Assembly (NCBI GenBank): GCA_021816665.1
Contig: JAKAXI010000137.1
Span: 1-6,046, forward strand
DNA: 6,046 bases
Direction: 5' to 3'
Origin: Bacillota bacterium
Lineage (GTDB): Bacteria > Bacillota > Bacilli > Alicyclobacillales > Alicyclobacillaceae
Positions 1 to 5,871 of this stretch are shown here, one piece after another. Position 1 is the first letter of the stretch. The number at the start of each line of letters is the position of its first letter. A program made the position numbers and the translations under genes. The notes beneath the pieces are model-generated. The model was not told the origin of the DNA. It saw only the letters and a list, made by a program, of their open reading frames with translations, and searched no databases.

Positions 1-7
1 GATCTAA

Positions 8-832
8 CTGGCTGTCCTTCGTCAAGCTGGCGTCAATCGCCTCAGTTTCGGGGCGCAGACGTTCGAACCTCGCTTGTTGATGACCATCGGTCGTCTCCAC
101 GATGTGGACGCGGTCTACCAGAGCGTGGATGCTGCTGTCGCGGCTGGCTTTCAGCGAATCAATCTCGACTTGATGTTCGGTCTGCCAGAACAATCGTTGT
201 CCGATGTTGAGGACTCTTTGCAGCAGGTATTGTCGACCGGCGTCAATCACGTGTCCGCCTATTGGCTCAAAGTTGAAGAAGGCACACCGTTCGGGCAGTG
301 GCAAGCGCGCGGATTGTTGCCGCTGCCAGGAGAAGACCTGGAAGGGGACATGTACGACCTTGTCCGGGACACTCTGCAGCGGTCCGGTTTTGTCCACTAC
401 GAGGTCAGCAACTTTGCGAAGCCTGGTGAAGAAGCCCGGCACAACCTGGTGTACTGGCGCAACCAGCCGTATTTTGCGGCGGGAGTGGCCGCGCACGGCT
501 ACGTACACGGCGTGAGAACTGCCAACGTGCGGAACCTTGCGCTGTACGGTCAGGCAGTCAGTGCTGGAGAGCGCCCCTTTGCGAGTTCTGATCCCGTGTC
601 GATGCACGAGGCTTGCGAGGATACGATGATGCTTGGCCTGCGTCTCGCCGAAGGTGTTTCGAAACGACAGTTTGCCAAGCGGCACGGGCGCCCCATGGAG
701 GCTGTGTTCGGTTCCGAAATCGAGCGGTTGCAGGGACTCAATCTGCTCGAATGGGTGGGTGACCGCCTGCGCTTGACGCGCCAGGCTTGGCCCATTGCCA
801 ACGCTGTGTTCGAAGCCTTTATTGGAGCATGA
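8..832 (+). CDS. hemW: Heme chaperone HemW, radical SAM family (5'-truncated)
   Basis: C-terminal 274 residues of a HemW/HemN-like protein; the family is usually about 375-400 residues, so roughly the first 100-120 are outside the window. The missing part would hold the CxxxCxxC iron-sulfur motif. Visible family motifs are GVNRLSFGAQTF (29-64), IGRLHD, DLMFGLPEQS (167-196), HVSAYWLKVEEGTPF, HYEVSNFAKP (395-424) followed by RHNLVYW, and the HemN C-terminal domain around MLGLRLAEGVS. HemW proteins bind heme and SAM and are thought to insert heme into target enzymes; older annotations call them oxygen-independent coproporphyrinogen III oxidase, which is not supported for this branch. The frame is closed at its 5' end by TAA at 5-7, in the middle of a conserved region, so this is not a true gene start. 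TTG/ATG codons at 74-82 are internal. It lies directly upstream of hrcA, as in B. subtilis. The usual Gly in FGLPGQT is Glu here. Confidence 0.92.
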   Translation: MAVLRQAGVNRLSFGAQTFEPRLLMTIGRLHDVDAVYQSVDAAVAAGFQRINLDLMFGLPEQSLSDVEDSLQQVLSTGVNHVSAYWLKVEEGTPFGQWQARGLLPLPGEDLEGDMYDLVRDTLQRSGFVHYEVSNFAKPGEEARHNLVYWRNQPYFAAGVAAHGYVHGVRTANVRNLALYGQAVSAGERPFASSDPVSMHEACEDTMMLGLRLAEGVSKRQFAKRHGRPMEAVFGSEIERLQGLNLLEWVGDRLRLTRQAWPIANAVFEAFIGA

Positions 833-848
833 TCACCCCTTCGCTTCA

Positions 849-878
849 TTGACAATGTAGGCACCGTTTTGTTATCGT
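849..878 (+). promoter_or_regulatory. Sigma-A type promoter of the hrcA-grpE-dnaK-dnaJ operon
   Basis: An exact -35 box TTGACA lies at 849-854. After an 18-base spacer comes TATCGT at 873-878 (4 of 6 to TATAAT, including the important A2 and T6), preceded by TG at 870-871, which makes an extended -10. Transcription would start near 885, about 5 bases before the CIRCE element, so CIRCE would lie in the transcribed leader. The -35 box begins only 16 bases after the hemW stop and no terminator is visible between them, so read-through from hemW is also possible. The -35 box is certain by eye; the -10 choice and start point are inferred. Confidence 0.8.
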
Positions 879-889
879 CAAGGAGTGGT

Positions 890-916
890 TTAGCACTCGA
901 TGGTGATGAGTGCTAA
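890..916 (+). promoter_or_regulatory. CIRCE operator (HrcA binding site)
   Basis: A perfect inverted repeat, TTAGCACTC at 890-898 and GAGTGCTAA at 908-916, separated by exactly 9 bases. This matches the CIRCE consensus in all 18 arm positions. A dimer of HrcA binds CIRCE and blocks transcription of class I heat-shock genes; HrcA in turn is kept active by GroEL. Here it sits just downstream of the promoter and ends one base before the hrcA Shine-Dalgarno sequence. In the mRNA it can therefore fold into a 9-bp hairpin next to the ribosome binding site. Confidence 0.98.
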
Positions 917-917
917 C

Positions 918-927
918 AGGAGAGGTG
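918..927 (+). promoter_or_regulatory. Ribosome binding site of hrcA
   Basis: The purine tract AGGAGAGGTG contains two overlapping Shine-Dalgarno cores, AGGAG (918-922) and GAGGTG (922-927). The first is 9 bases from the TTG at 932; the second is 7 bases from the ATG at 935. The adjacent codons TTG-ATG thus both have a usable site. ATG 935 is preferred because it gives the usual HrcA N-terminus MLSDRQ. Confidence 0.75.
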
Positions 928-934
928 AATCTTG

Positions 935-1969
935 ATGCTCAGTGACCGTCAAAAGTTGATCTTAAGTATGGTCGTCGAGGATTACGTTCGTTCTGCAGAG
1001 CCGGTTGGGTCTCGTGCTCTGTCGAAACGAGGCGAAATTCAGCTGAGCGCGGCCACCATCCGAAATGAAATGTCAGACCTTGAAGAACTCGGCTACCTGG
1101 ATCAACCGCACACGTCTGCTGGCCGCATTCCGTCTCAGCAGGGATACCGTTTCTACGTCGACAACCTGCTCTCGCGCAGGGAGATTGACAAGGACACGTT
1201 GTCGGTGCTGCGCGAAGTGTACGTCGAGAAAATGACTGAAGTGGAGCAGGTATTCCATCAGACGGCAATTCTGCTCTCTCAGTTAACGCAGTACACGGCG
1301 ATCGTCCTTGGTCCGCAGGTCTACCAAGAGAAAATCAAAAGCATTCAGCTTGTCCCACTCCATGAGCGCGCCGCTGTTGCCATCTTAGTGACAGACTCTG
1401 GCCAAGTGCAGAGCCGTCAAGTGCAGTGGGTCGAAGACATTTCAACTGACGACATGACGCAACTGGTGAACCTGCTGAACGCGCGTTTGCAGGGAGTTCC
1501 TGTCGCCAATTTGCGGTCGCGGTCGTACCGGGAGATCGCGAACGAACTGGCAAACGTCATGGAGCACTGTGAAAATGCAGTTGCCATGCTGGATGAACTG
1601 CGCGCGGCTGTAGAGGAACAGGACGACCGATTGTATGTCGGCGGTACAAACAACATTTTGGCGCAACCGGAGTTTCGCGACGTGGACAAGGTGCGCCCCG
1701 TGCTTGCCTTGCTCGAGCAGGCTCATTCCGCGAGAAAGTTGTTGGCGACCGGGGGCAAGGGGGTTCAGGTGCGGATTGGGCTCGAAAACGGGGCAGGACC
1801 ACTACAGGACTGTACGGTGATATCTACGTCTTTGCATGTGAACAATGAGCCGTTTGGCAGTATTGGTGTCCTCGGGCCGACGCGAATGGACTATGCTCGC
1901 GTTATGCAAATCCTTGATTATGCAGGCCGAACACTGACGCGTGGAATCCAACGCGCTGAGGCTGACTGA
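935..1969 (+). CDS. hrcA: Heat-inducible transcription repressor HrcA
   Basis: Repressor of class I heat-shock genes, 344 residues, the normal length for the family. Residues 1-75 form the winged-helix DNA-binding domain, with the typical start MLSDRQKLIL, the EPVGSRAL segment (22-29), and the recognition region SAATIRNEMSDLEELGYL (38-55) followed by QPHTSAGRIPS. The middle and C-terminal parts correspond to the GAF-like and inserted dimerisation domains, with the conserved stretch GPLQDCTVIS and the ending SIGVLGPTRMDYARV before the last helix. It is the first gene after the promoter and CIRCE, so it represses itself and the genes behind it. GroEL is known to maintain HrcA in its active form. 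Start chosen at ATG 935; the TTG at 932 would add one residue. It is followed after 44 bases by grpE. No damage or odd composition seen. Confidence 0.97.
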   Translation: MLSDRQKLILSMVVEDYVRSAEPVGSRALSKRGEIQLSAATIRNEMSDLEELGYLDQPHTSAGRIPSQQGYRFYVDNLLSRREIDKDTLSVLREVYVEKMTEVEQVFHQTAILLSQLTQYTAIVLGPQVYQEKIKSIQLVPLHERAAVAILVTDSGQVQSRQVQWVEDISTDDMTQLVNLLNARLQGVPVANLRSRSYREIANELANVMEHCENAVAMLDELRAAVEEQDDRLYVGGTNNILAQPEFRDVDKVRPVLALLEQAHSARKLLATGGKGVQVRIGLENGAGPLQDCTVISTSLHVNNEPFGSIGVLGPTRMDYARVMQILDYAGRTLTRGIQRAEAD

Positions 1970-2013
1970 GTTCACCGAGCGGGGTAGTTGCATGAGACGA
2001 AAGGAGTTTCAAC

Positions 2014-2613
2014 ATGAGTGAACAAGCTCGTGAAAGTACTGCGGATCAAGATCTCGAGACAGGGCCGGAGGCGATCGACGACAACAACGCCGACGATGGC
2101 GTAGACGAAACTGTCGGAGCACAGGCTGTAGAACTTGAGGTGGAAGAAGTCAGGGAAGTGGAGCAGGGGAGCAGTGTTCAAGCTTCTGAGAGTGAACAAC
2201 TGCGTCAGCAACTGTTGCGACTGCAGGCCGATTTCGATAATTTCCGCAAGCGCACCCGTCAAGAGCGGGAAGAGTTGCAGTCGTTTGCGACGCGCAAGCT
2301 GCTTGGCGAGTTGTTGCCGATCGTGGACAACTTCGACCGTGCGATGTCTGTTTTGACGGGCGATGACGCGGCACTGCCAACGGTTCGGACTGGAGTTGAA
2401 ATGGTGCAGCGCCAGTTGCTGACGCTGCTGTCGCAATATGAAGTGCGCCCGATGGAAGTGCTTGGACAGGCGTTCGATCCAAAGGTGCATGAAGCCGTGT
2501 TGCAGGAGCCTGCAGGCGATGGACCCGCCGGTATCGTCAAAGAAGAGTTGCAGAAGGGATATTGGCTCGGAGACCGGGTGCTTCGCCCTGCCATGGTGAA
2601 AGTGACGGTTTAA
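2014..2613 (+). CDS. grpE: GrpE, nucleotide exchange factor of DnaK
   Basis: Cytoplasmic co-chaperone, 199 residues, that releases ADP from DnaK and so resets it for a new round of substrate binding. Residues 1-58 are an acidic, low-complexity and probably disordered head, as common in Firmicute GrpE. About 59-95 form the long helical dimerisation region with LQADFDNFRKR (70-80). The four-helix-bundle segment LLGELLPIVDNFDRA (96-110) follows. The C-terminal beta domain carries the GrpE signature: FDPKVHEAV (154-162), then GYWLGDRVLRPAMVKV (182-197). The start is set by AAGGAG at 2001-2006, 7 bases before the ATG. The gene lies between hrcA (44-base gap) and dnaK (87-base gap) and is presumably co-transcribed from the CIRCE-controlled promoter. 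Confidence 0.97.
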   Translation: MSEQARESTADQDLETGPEAIDDNNADDGVDETVGAQAVELEVEEVREVEQGSSVQASESEQLRQQLLRLQADFDNFRKRTRQEREELQSFATRKLLGELLPIVDNFDRAMSVLTGDDAALPTVRTGVEMVQRQLLTLLSQYEVRPMEVLGQAFDPKVHEAVLQEPAGDGPAGIVKEELQKGYWLGDRVLRPAMVKVTV

Positions 2614-2616
2614 TGT

Positions 2617-2667
2617 GCTGGGTTCCCGCCGGCTTCATTCAATACAGGTAAAGGTGATCGAACCAGC
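2617..2667 (+). other. Possible RNA stem-loop between grpE and dnaK
   Basis: GCTGGGTTC (2617-2625) can pair with GAACCAGC (2660-2667): 8 base pairs with one bulged G and a 34-base loop. It begins 3 bases after the grpE stop and ends 19 bases before the dnaK Shine-Dalgarno sequence. There is no T-run, so it is not a terminator. It could affect processing or stability of the operon mRNA, but the long loop makes it a weak call. Confidence 0.3.
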
Positions 2668-2686
2668 GAACACTTGGCAATCGATG

Positions 2687-2692
2687 AGGAGG
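2687..2692 (+). promoter_or_regulatory. Ribosome binding site of dnaK
   Basis: AGGAGG, a full match to the Shine-Dalgarno consensus, 8 bases before the ATG at 2701. It fixes the dnaK start there and excludes the in-frame TTG at 2674, which would put this site inside the coding region. It is the strongest such site in the operon, fitting the high expression expected of DnaK. Confidence 0.92.
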
Positions 2693-2700
2693 AGACACAA

Positions 2701-4530
2701 ATGGCGAAAGTGATTGGCATTGACCTTGGTACCACCAACTCTTGCGTGGCAGTGATGGAGGGTGGAGAGACAGTAGTCATCCCGAACGCTGAAGGCAACC
2801 GCACCACTCCGTCGGTTGTGGCGTTTAGCAAAGATGGGGAGCGTCTTGTTGGCGACGTAGCAAAGCGCCAGGCGATTACAAACCCTGATCGCACCATTAT
2901 CTCGATCAAACGCCACATGGGGACTGACCATAAAGAAAACATCGACAATAGGTCGTACACGCCACAAGAGATCTCGGCGATGATTCTGCAAAAATTGAAG
3001 GCCGACGCCGAAGCGTACTTGGGTGAAACGGTCACACAGGCGGTCATCACCGTGCCTGCGTACTTCAGCGACAGTCAGCGGCAGGCCACAAAAGACGCAG
3101 GACGCATTGCAGGGCTCGATGTGCTGCGCATCGTCAACGAACCGACCGCAGCTGCGCTTGCGTATGGATTGGACAAAGAGGGAGAGCACACCATCCTTGT
3201 GTACGACCTCGGCGGTGGCACGTTCGACGTGTCCATTCTTGAACTCGGCGACGGCGTCTTTGAGGTCAAGGCGACAAGCGGCAACAACCACCTCGGTGGT
3301 GACGATTTTGACGAGCGCGTGATGCAGTACTTGGTCGACACATTCCGCAAAGAGACCGGCATTGACCTGTCCAAGGACCGGATGGCGATGCAGCGCCTTA
3401 AGGACGCCGCTGAAAAAGCGAAAAAGGAACTGTCCTCGACCTTGACGACGACAATTTCGCTGCCATTCATTTCAGCCGATGCCAGCGGTCCGAAACACCT
3501 TGAGGTGAACCTCACACGGGCCAAGTTTGAAGAGTTAACCGCAGACCTCGTGGAGAAGACACTGGGTCCGACTCGTCAGGCGCTGTCTGATGCAGGGCTC
3601 TCTGCTAGTCAGATTGATCGCGTCATCCTGGTTGGGGGTTCGACCCGTATCCCGGCAGTGCAAGACGCGATTAAGAAGGTAATTGGGAAAGAGCCTTCCA
3701 AAGGCGTCAACCCGGACGAGGTTGTTGCTGTCGGCGCCGCGATTCAGGCAGGCGTGCTGACGGGTGAGGTTAAGGACGTGGTGTTGCTCGACGTGACGCC
3801 TTTGTCGCTCGGGATCGAAACGCTCGGAGGGGTATTCACACGCCTCATTGACCGCAACACAACGATCCCAACATCGAAGAGCCAGGTGTTTTCCACCGCG
3901 GCAGACAACCAAACGTCTGTGGAAATTCACGTTCTCCAGGGTGAACGTGAGATGGCGCGCGACAACAAGACGCTCGGTCGGTTTACGCTGAGTGACATTC
4001 CACCTGCGCCGCGGGGCATTCCGCAGATCGAGGTCTCGTTCGACATCGACGCAAACGGCATCGTCAACGTGTCTGCAAAGGACCTTGGCACCGGGCGCAG
4101 TCAGCGCATCACCATCACCTCGTCAAGCGGGTTGAACAAAGACGAGATCGACCGCATGATGAAGGAAGCCGAACTGCACGCCGACGAAGATAAGAAACGC
4201 CGTGAGCAGATTGAACTGCGCAACCAGGCGGACACGCTCTTGTACCAGACAGACAAAAGTTTGAAAGACCTTGGCGACAAGGCGGATGCGGAACTGAAGA
4301 CGAAAGCTGATGAAAAGCAGAAGCAGTTGCGGGACGCTTTAGCTGGTGACGATACGGCTGCTATCCAGAAGGCCCATGATGAATTGACAGAGGTCCTGCA
4401 TCAGATCTCGACGAAGTTGTATGAGCAGGCTCAGTCTGGTGCAGCGACTGACTCATCCACTGATGAGACAACTGGTGGACAGGACAACGTCGTGGACGCT
4501 GAATACAAAGTGGTCGACGAAGACAAGTAA
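2701..4530 (+). CDS. dnaK: Molecular chaperone DnaK (Hsp70)
   Basis: ATP-dependent cytoplasmic Hsp70, 609 residues, full length for the Gram-positive type. The nucleotide-binding domain (about 1-355) shows all three Hsp70 signatures: IDLGTTNS (7-14), [14 protein letters not shown] (167-180) and [15 protein letters not shown] (308-322), plus [11 protein letters not shown] (146-156). The interdomain linker is [12 protein letters not shown] (360-371). The substrate-binding domain follows (to about 470), with [22 protein letters not shown] (394-415, split here by known strand turns). The helical lid runs from about 480 to 580, then comes a Gly/Ser/Thr/Asp-rich tail ending [13 protein letters not shown]. 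Between IKRHMG (69-74) and TPQEIS (87-92) the protein is about 25 residues shorter than E. coli DnaK, the known Gram-positive deletion. It works with DnaJ and GrpE from the same operon and is controlled by the upstream CIRCE site. Confidence 0.99.
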   Translation: MAKVIGIDLGTTNSCVAVMEGGETVVIPNAEGNRTTPSVVAFSKDGERLVGDVAKRQAITNPDRTIISIKRHMGTDHKENIDNRSYTPQEISAMILQKLKADAEAYLGETVTQAVITVPAYFSDSQRQATKDAGRIAGLDVLRIVNEPTAAALAYGLDKEGEHTILVYDLGGGTFDVSILELGDGVFEVKATSGNNHLGGDDFDERVMQYLVDTFRKETGIDLSKDRMAMQRLKDAAEKAKKELSSTLTTTISLPFISADASGPKHLEVNLTRAKFEELTADLVEKTLGPTRQALSDAGLSASQIDRVILVGGSTRIPAVQDAIKKVIGKEPSKGVNPDEVVAVGAAIQAGVLTGEVKDVVLLDVTPLSLGIETLGGVFTRLIDRNTTIPTSKSQVFSTAADNQTSVEIHVLQGEREMARDNKTLGRFTLSDIPPAPRGIPQIEVSFDIDANGIVNVSAKDLGTGRSQRITITSSSGLNKDEIDRMMKEAELHADEDKKRREQIELRNQADTLLYQTDKSLKDLGDKADAELKTKADEKQKQLRDALAGDDTAAIQKAHDELTEVLHQISTKLYEQAQSGAATDSSTDETTGGQDNVVDAEYKVVDEDK

Positions 4531-4544
4531 GCTACGGGAATGGG

Positions 4545-4552
4545 GAGTGCTA
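4545..4552 (+). promoter_or_regulatory. CIRCE-like half-site before dnaJ (tentative)
   Basis: GAGTGCTA matches the first 8 of 9 bases of the right CIRCE arm (GAGTGCTAA); the ninth base is C. At the proper 9-base spacing the left-arm position (4527-4535) matches only 3 of 9 bases, so there is no complete operator. The site is 15 bases past the dnaK stop codon. It may be a decayed operator or chance. Confidence 0.2.
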
Positions 4553-4588
4553 CACTGTCGCTTCGCGGCTGTGACGGCAGCTACACTG
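4549..4588 (+). repeat. 9-bp direct repeat in the dnaK-dnaJ gap
   Basis: GCTACACTG occurs at 4549-4557 and again at 4580-4588, 31 bases apart from start to start. The second copy runs into the long hairpin at 4587-4611. Between the copies, 4557-4569 can form a short stem (GTCGC / GCGGC with loop TTC, one G-T pair). The repeat is exact; its role is unknown. Confidence 0.6.
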
Positions 4589-4611
4589 GCAGGGACAGTT
4601 TGTCCCTGCCA
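4587..4611 (+). terminator. Strong hairpin between dnaK and dnaJ, terminator-like or RNA-stabilising
   Basis: TGGCAGGGACA (4587-4597) and TGTCCCTGCCA (4601-4611) are perfectly complementary: 11 base pairs, G+C-rich, with a 3-base loop GTT. The stem lies 56 bases after the dnaK stop and 59 bases before the dnaJ start. The bases that follow (AGTTCTTACC) have only a scattered T content, not the T-run of a strong intrinsic terminator. The likely roles are partial termination or protection of the dnaK 3' end from exonucleases, either of which would give more dnaK than dnaJ message. The structure is clear; the function is inferred. Confidence 0.6.
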
Positions 4612-4627
4612 AGTTCTTACCCGCGTG

Positions 4628-4636
4628 TGATACCAT
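4628..4636 (+). promoter_or_regulatory. Possible extended -10 element upstream of dnaJ
   Basis: TG at 4628-4629, one base, then TACCAT at 4631-4636 (4 of 6 to TATAAT) forms an extended -10 box. No acceptable -35 box is found 16-18 bases upstream. Transcription would start near 4643, leaving a 28-base leader containing the dnaJ ribosome binding site. It lies after the hairpin, so it could provide dnaJ and prmA message independent of HrcA. Weak evidence. Confidence 0.25.
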
Positions 4637-4655
4637 AGTCACGGTGGCATGTGGC

Positions 4656-4664
4656 GGGAGGGAG
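4656..4664 (+). promoter_or_regulatory. Ribosome binding site of dnaJ
   Basis: GGGAGGGAG contains GGAGG at 4657-4661, 9 bases before GTG 4671. It decides for the GTG start at 4671. The in-frame GTG at 4644 lies upstream of this site and would add nine residues (ACGGRETP type) not found at DnaJ N-termini. Confidence 0.85.
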
Positions 4665-4670
4665 ACGCCT

Positions 4671-5807
4671 GTGAACAAACGAGACTACTATGAGGTCTTG
4701 GGTGTCGGCCGAGACGCCACTCAGGACGAGATCAAAAAAGCATACCGCAAATTGGCTCGACAGTTTCATCCGGACGTGAACAAAGAAGACCCGGATGCAG
4801 AGCAGAAGTTTAAAGAAGTGTCAGAAGCGTACGAAGTCCTGTCTGACTCGAACGAACGGGCTCGCTATGACCAATTCGGGCATGCCGACCCAACCCAGGG
4901 GATGGGTGGCGGTTTTGGCGGCCAGGGTGCTGGATTCTCGGACTTCGGGGGCTTTGGTGACATTTTTGACATGTTCTTCGGCGGCACTGGGAGAGCGCGT
5001 GGGCCACAGCGTGGCGCAGACCTTGAATATGAGTTGGAGGTCACGTTCGAAGAAGCTGCTTTTGGAACTGAAAAAGACATCATGGTACCACGTACCGAGA
5101 CGTGCGGCACGTGCTCCGGCACCGGCGCACGCCCTGGTACACGCGTCGAGACGTGTCCGACATGTAACGGGAGCGGCGAGCAGCAGACAGTCGTCAATAC
5201 ACCTTTTGGTCGGATGGTGAATCGGAAGGTCTGCGGTACTTGTCACGGCACTGGCAAACGCATTGCTAGTCCGTGCCCGGACTGCCATGGGCAAGGGCGG
5301 CGGCGTGTGCGTCGCACCGTCAAAATCAAAGTGCCGGCGGGCGTCGACACTGGCATGCGCCTGCGGATGCCAGGCGCCGGTGAAATGAGCCCGAACGGTG
5401 GTCAACCCGGAGACTTGCACATCGTGATTCGCGTTCATCCGCACGACGTGTTTGAACGCGATGGGAACAATGTCTACGTAGACGTTCCGCTGTCTTTTGT
5501 GCAGGCTGCGCTTGGAGACGAGATCGAGGTGCCGACGCTGGACGGCAATGTCAAGTTGCGCATACCCGAAGGTACACAGACCGGAACTATGTTTCGCCTG
5601 CGCGGCAAAGGGATCCCGAAGGTCGGTGGCGGCGGAATCCAGCGTGGCGATGAACATGTCCGCGTCCACGTGATCACGCCGACGAATTTGAACGAGCGGC
5701 AACGCGACTTGTTCCGTGAATTGAGTGAAGAACTCGGAGAGGCACCACAGGAACAGTCGCGCACGTTTATCGAGCGCATGAAGAACGCATTTTTACGCGA
5801 CCACTGA
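4671..5807 (+). CDS. dnaJ: Chaperone protein DnaJ (Hsp40)
   Basis: Class A Hsp40 of 378 residues, the usual length, which delivers unfolded proteins to DnaK and stimulates its ATPase. The J domain (1-70) begins [11 protein letters not shown] and holds the essential HPD motif at 33-35, followed by [14 protein letters not shown] and RARYDQFGH. The Gly/Phe-rich linker is about 77-106 ([24 protein letters not shown]). The zinc-binding domain has four intact CxxCxGxG repeats at 145-152, 162-169, 188-195 and 202-209, so all eight cysteines are present. The two C-terminal substrate-binding domains follow, with [18 protein letters not shown] and [12 protein letters not shown] visible, ending MKNAFLRDH. 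Translation starts at GTG. It follows dnaK after 140 bases, an unusually structured gap for this operon. Confidence 0.98.
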   Translation: MNKRDYYEVLGVGRDATQDEIKKAYRKLARQFHPDVNKEDPDAEQKFKEVSEAYEVLSDSNERARYDQFGHADPTQGMGGGFGGQGAGFSDFGGFGDIFDMFFGGTGRARGPQRGADLEYELEVTFEEAAFGTEKDIMVPRTETCGTCSGTGARPGTRVETCPTCNGSGEQQTVVNTPFGRMVNRKVCGTCHGTGKRIASPCPDCHGQGRRRVRRTVKIKVPAGVDTGMRLRMPGAGEMSPNGGQPGDLHIVIRVHPHDVFERDGNNVYVDVPLSFVQAALGDEIEVPTLDGNVKLRIPEGTQTGTMFRLRGKGIPKVGGGGIQRGDEHVRVHVITPTNLNERQRDLFRELSEELGEAPQEQSRTFIERMKNAFLRDH

Positions 5808-5858
5808 GTCTGTCAGGGTTTTCCTGAACGGGTAGAGCGGGGTTTGAAACTGAGGATT

Positions 5859-5864
5859 GAGGTG
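5859..5864 (+). promoter_or_regulatory. Ribosome binding site of prmA
   Basis: GAGGTG, 7 bases before the TTG at 5872 and 10 before the next TTG at 5875. The spacing favours 5872 and so a protein beginning MLWRQVTFEI. A third in-frame TTG at 5857 overlaps this site and would be too early. Confidence 0.65.
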
Positions 5865-5871
5865 GAACCCT

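Noticed and set aside
74..82. TTG-TTG-ATG as the true start of the first gene
   Set aside because: HemW homology continues upstream of these codons to base 8 (GVNRLSFGAQTF), and there is no Shine-Dalgarno sequence before them.
1972..2490. Minus-strand open frame of 172 codons opposite grpE
   Set aside because: Composition is the complement of the grpE coding sequence (His/Gln/Leu-rich), with no family resemblance.
2674..2700. N-terminal extension of DnaK from TTG 2674
   Set aside because: The nine extra residues are encoded by the AGGAGG ribosome binding site region, and all DnaK proteins start at MAK/MGK-x-IGIDLG.
2635..3291. Minus-strand open frame of 218 codons opposite the start of dnaK
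   Set aside because: It overlaps the dnaK ATPase domain and covers its ribosome binding site on the other strand; no recognisable domain, so a shadow frame.
4644..4670. N-terminal extension of DnaJ from GTG 4644
   Set aside because: It would be translated across the GGGAGGGAG ribosome binding site and does not fit DnaJ N-termini, which start a few residues before RDYYEVLG.
4821..5702. Minus-strand open frame of 293 codons opposite dnaJ
   Set aside because: It lies wholly within the clearly real dnaJ, its translation resembles no protein family I know, it has no ribosome binding site that I can see, and such frames are common opposite G+C-rich genes.
5813..5827. Small hairpin TCAGG-GTTTT-CCTGA after dnaJ as a terminator
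   Set aside because: Only 5 base pairs, no following T-run; too weak to call a terminator.
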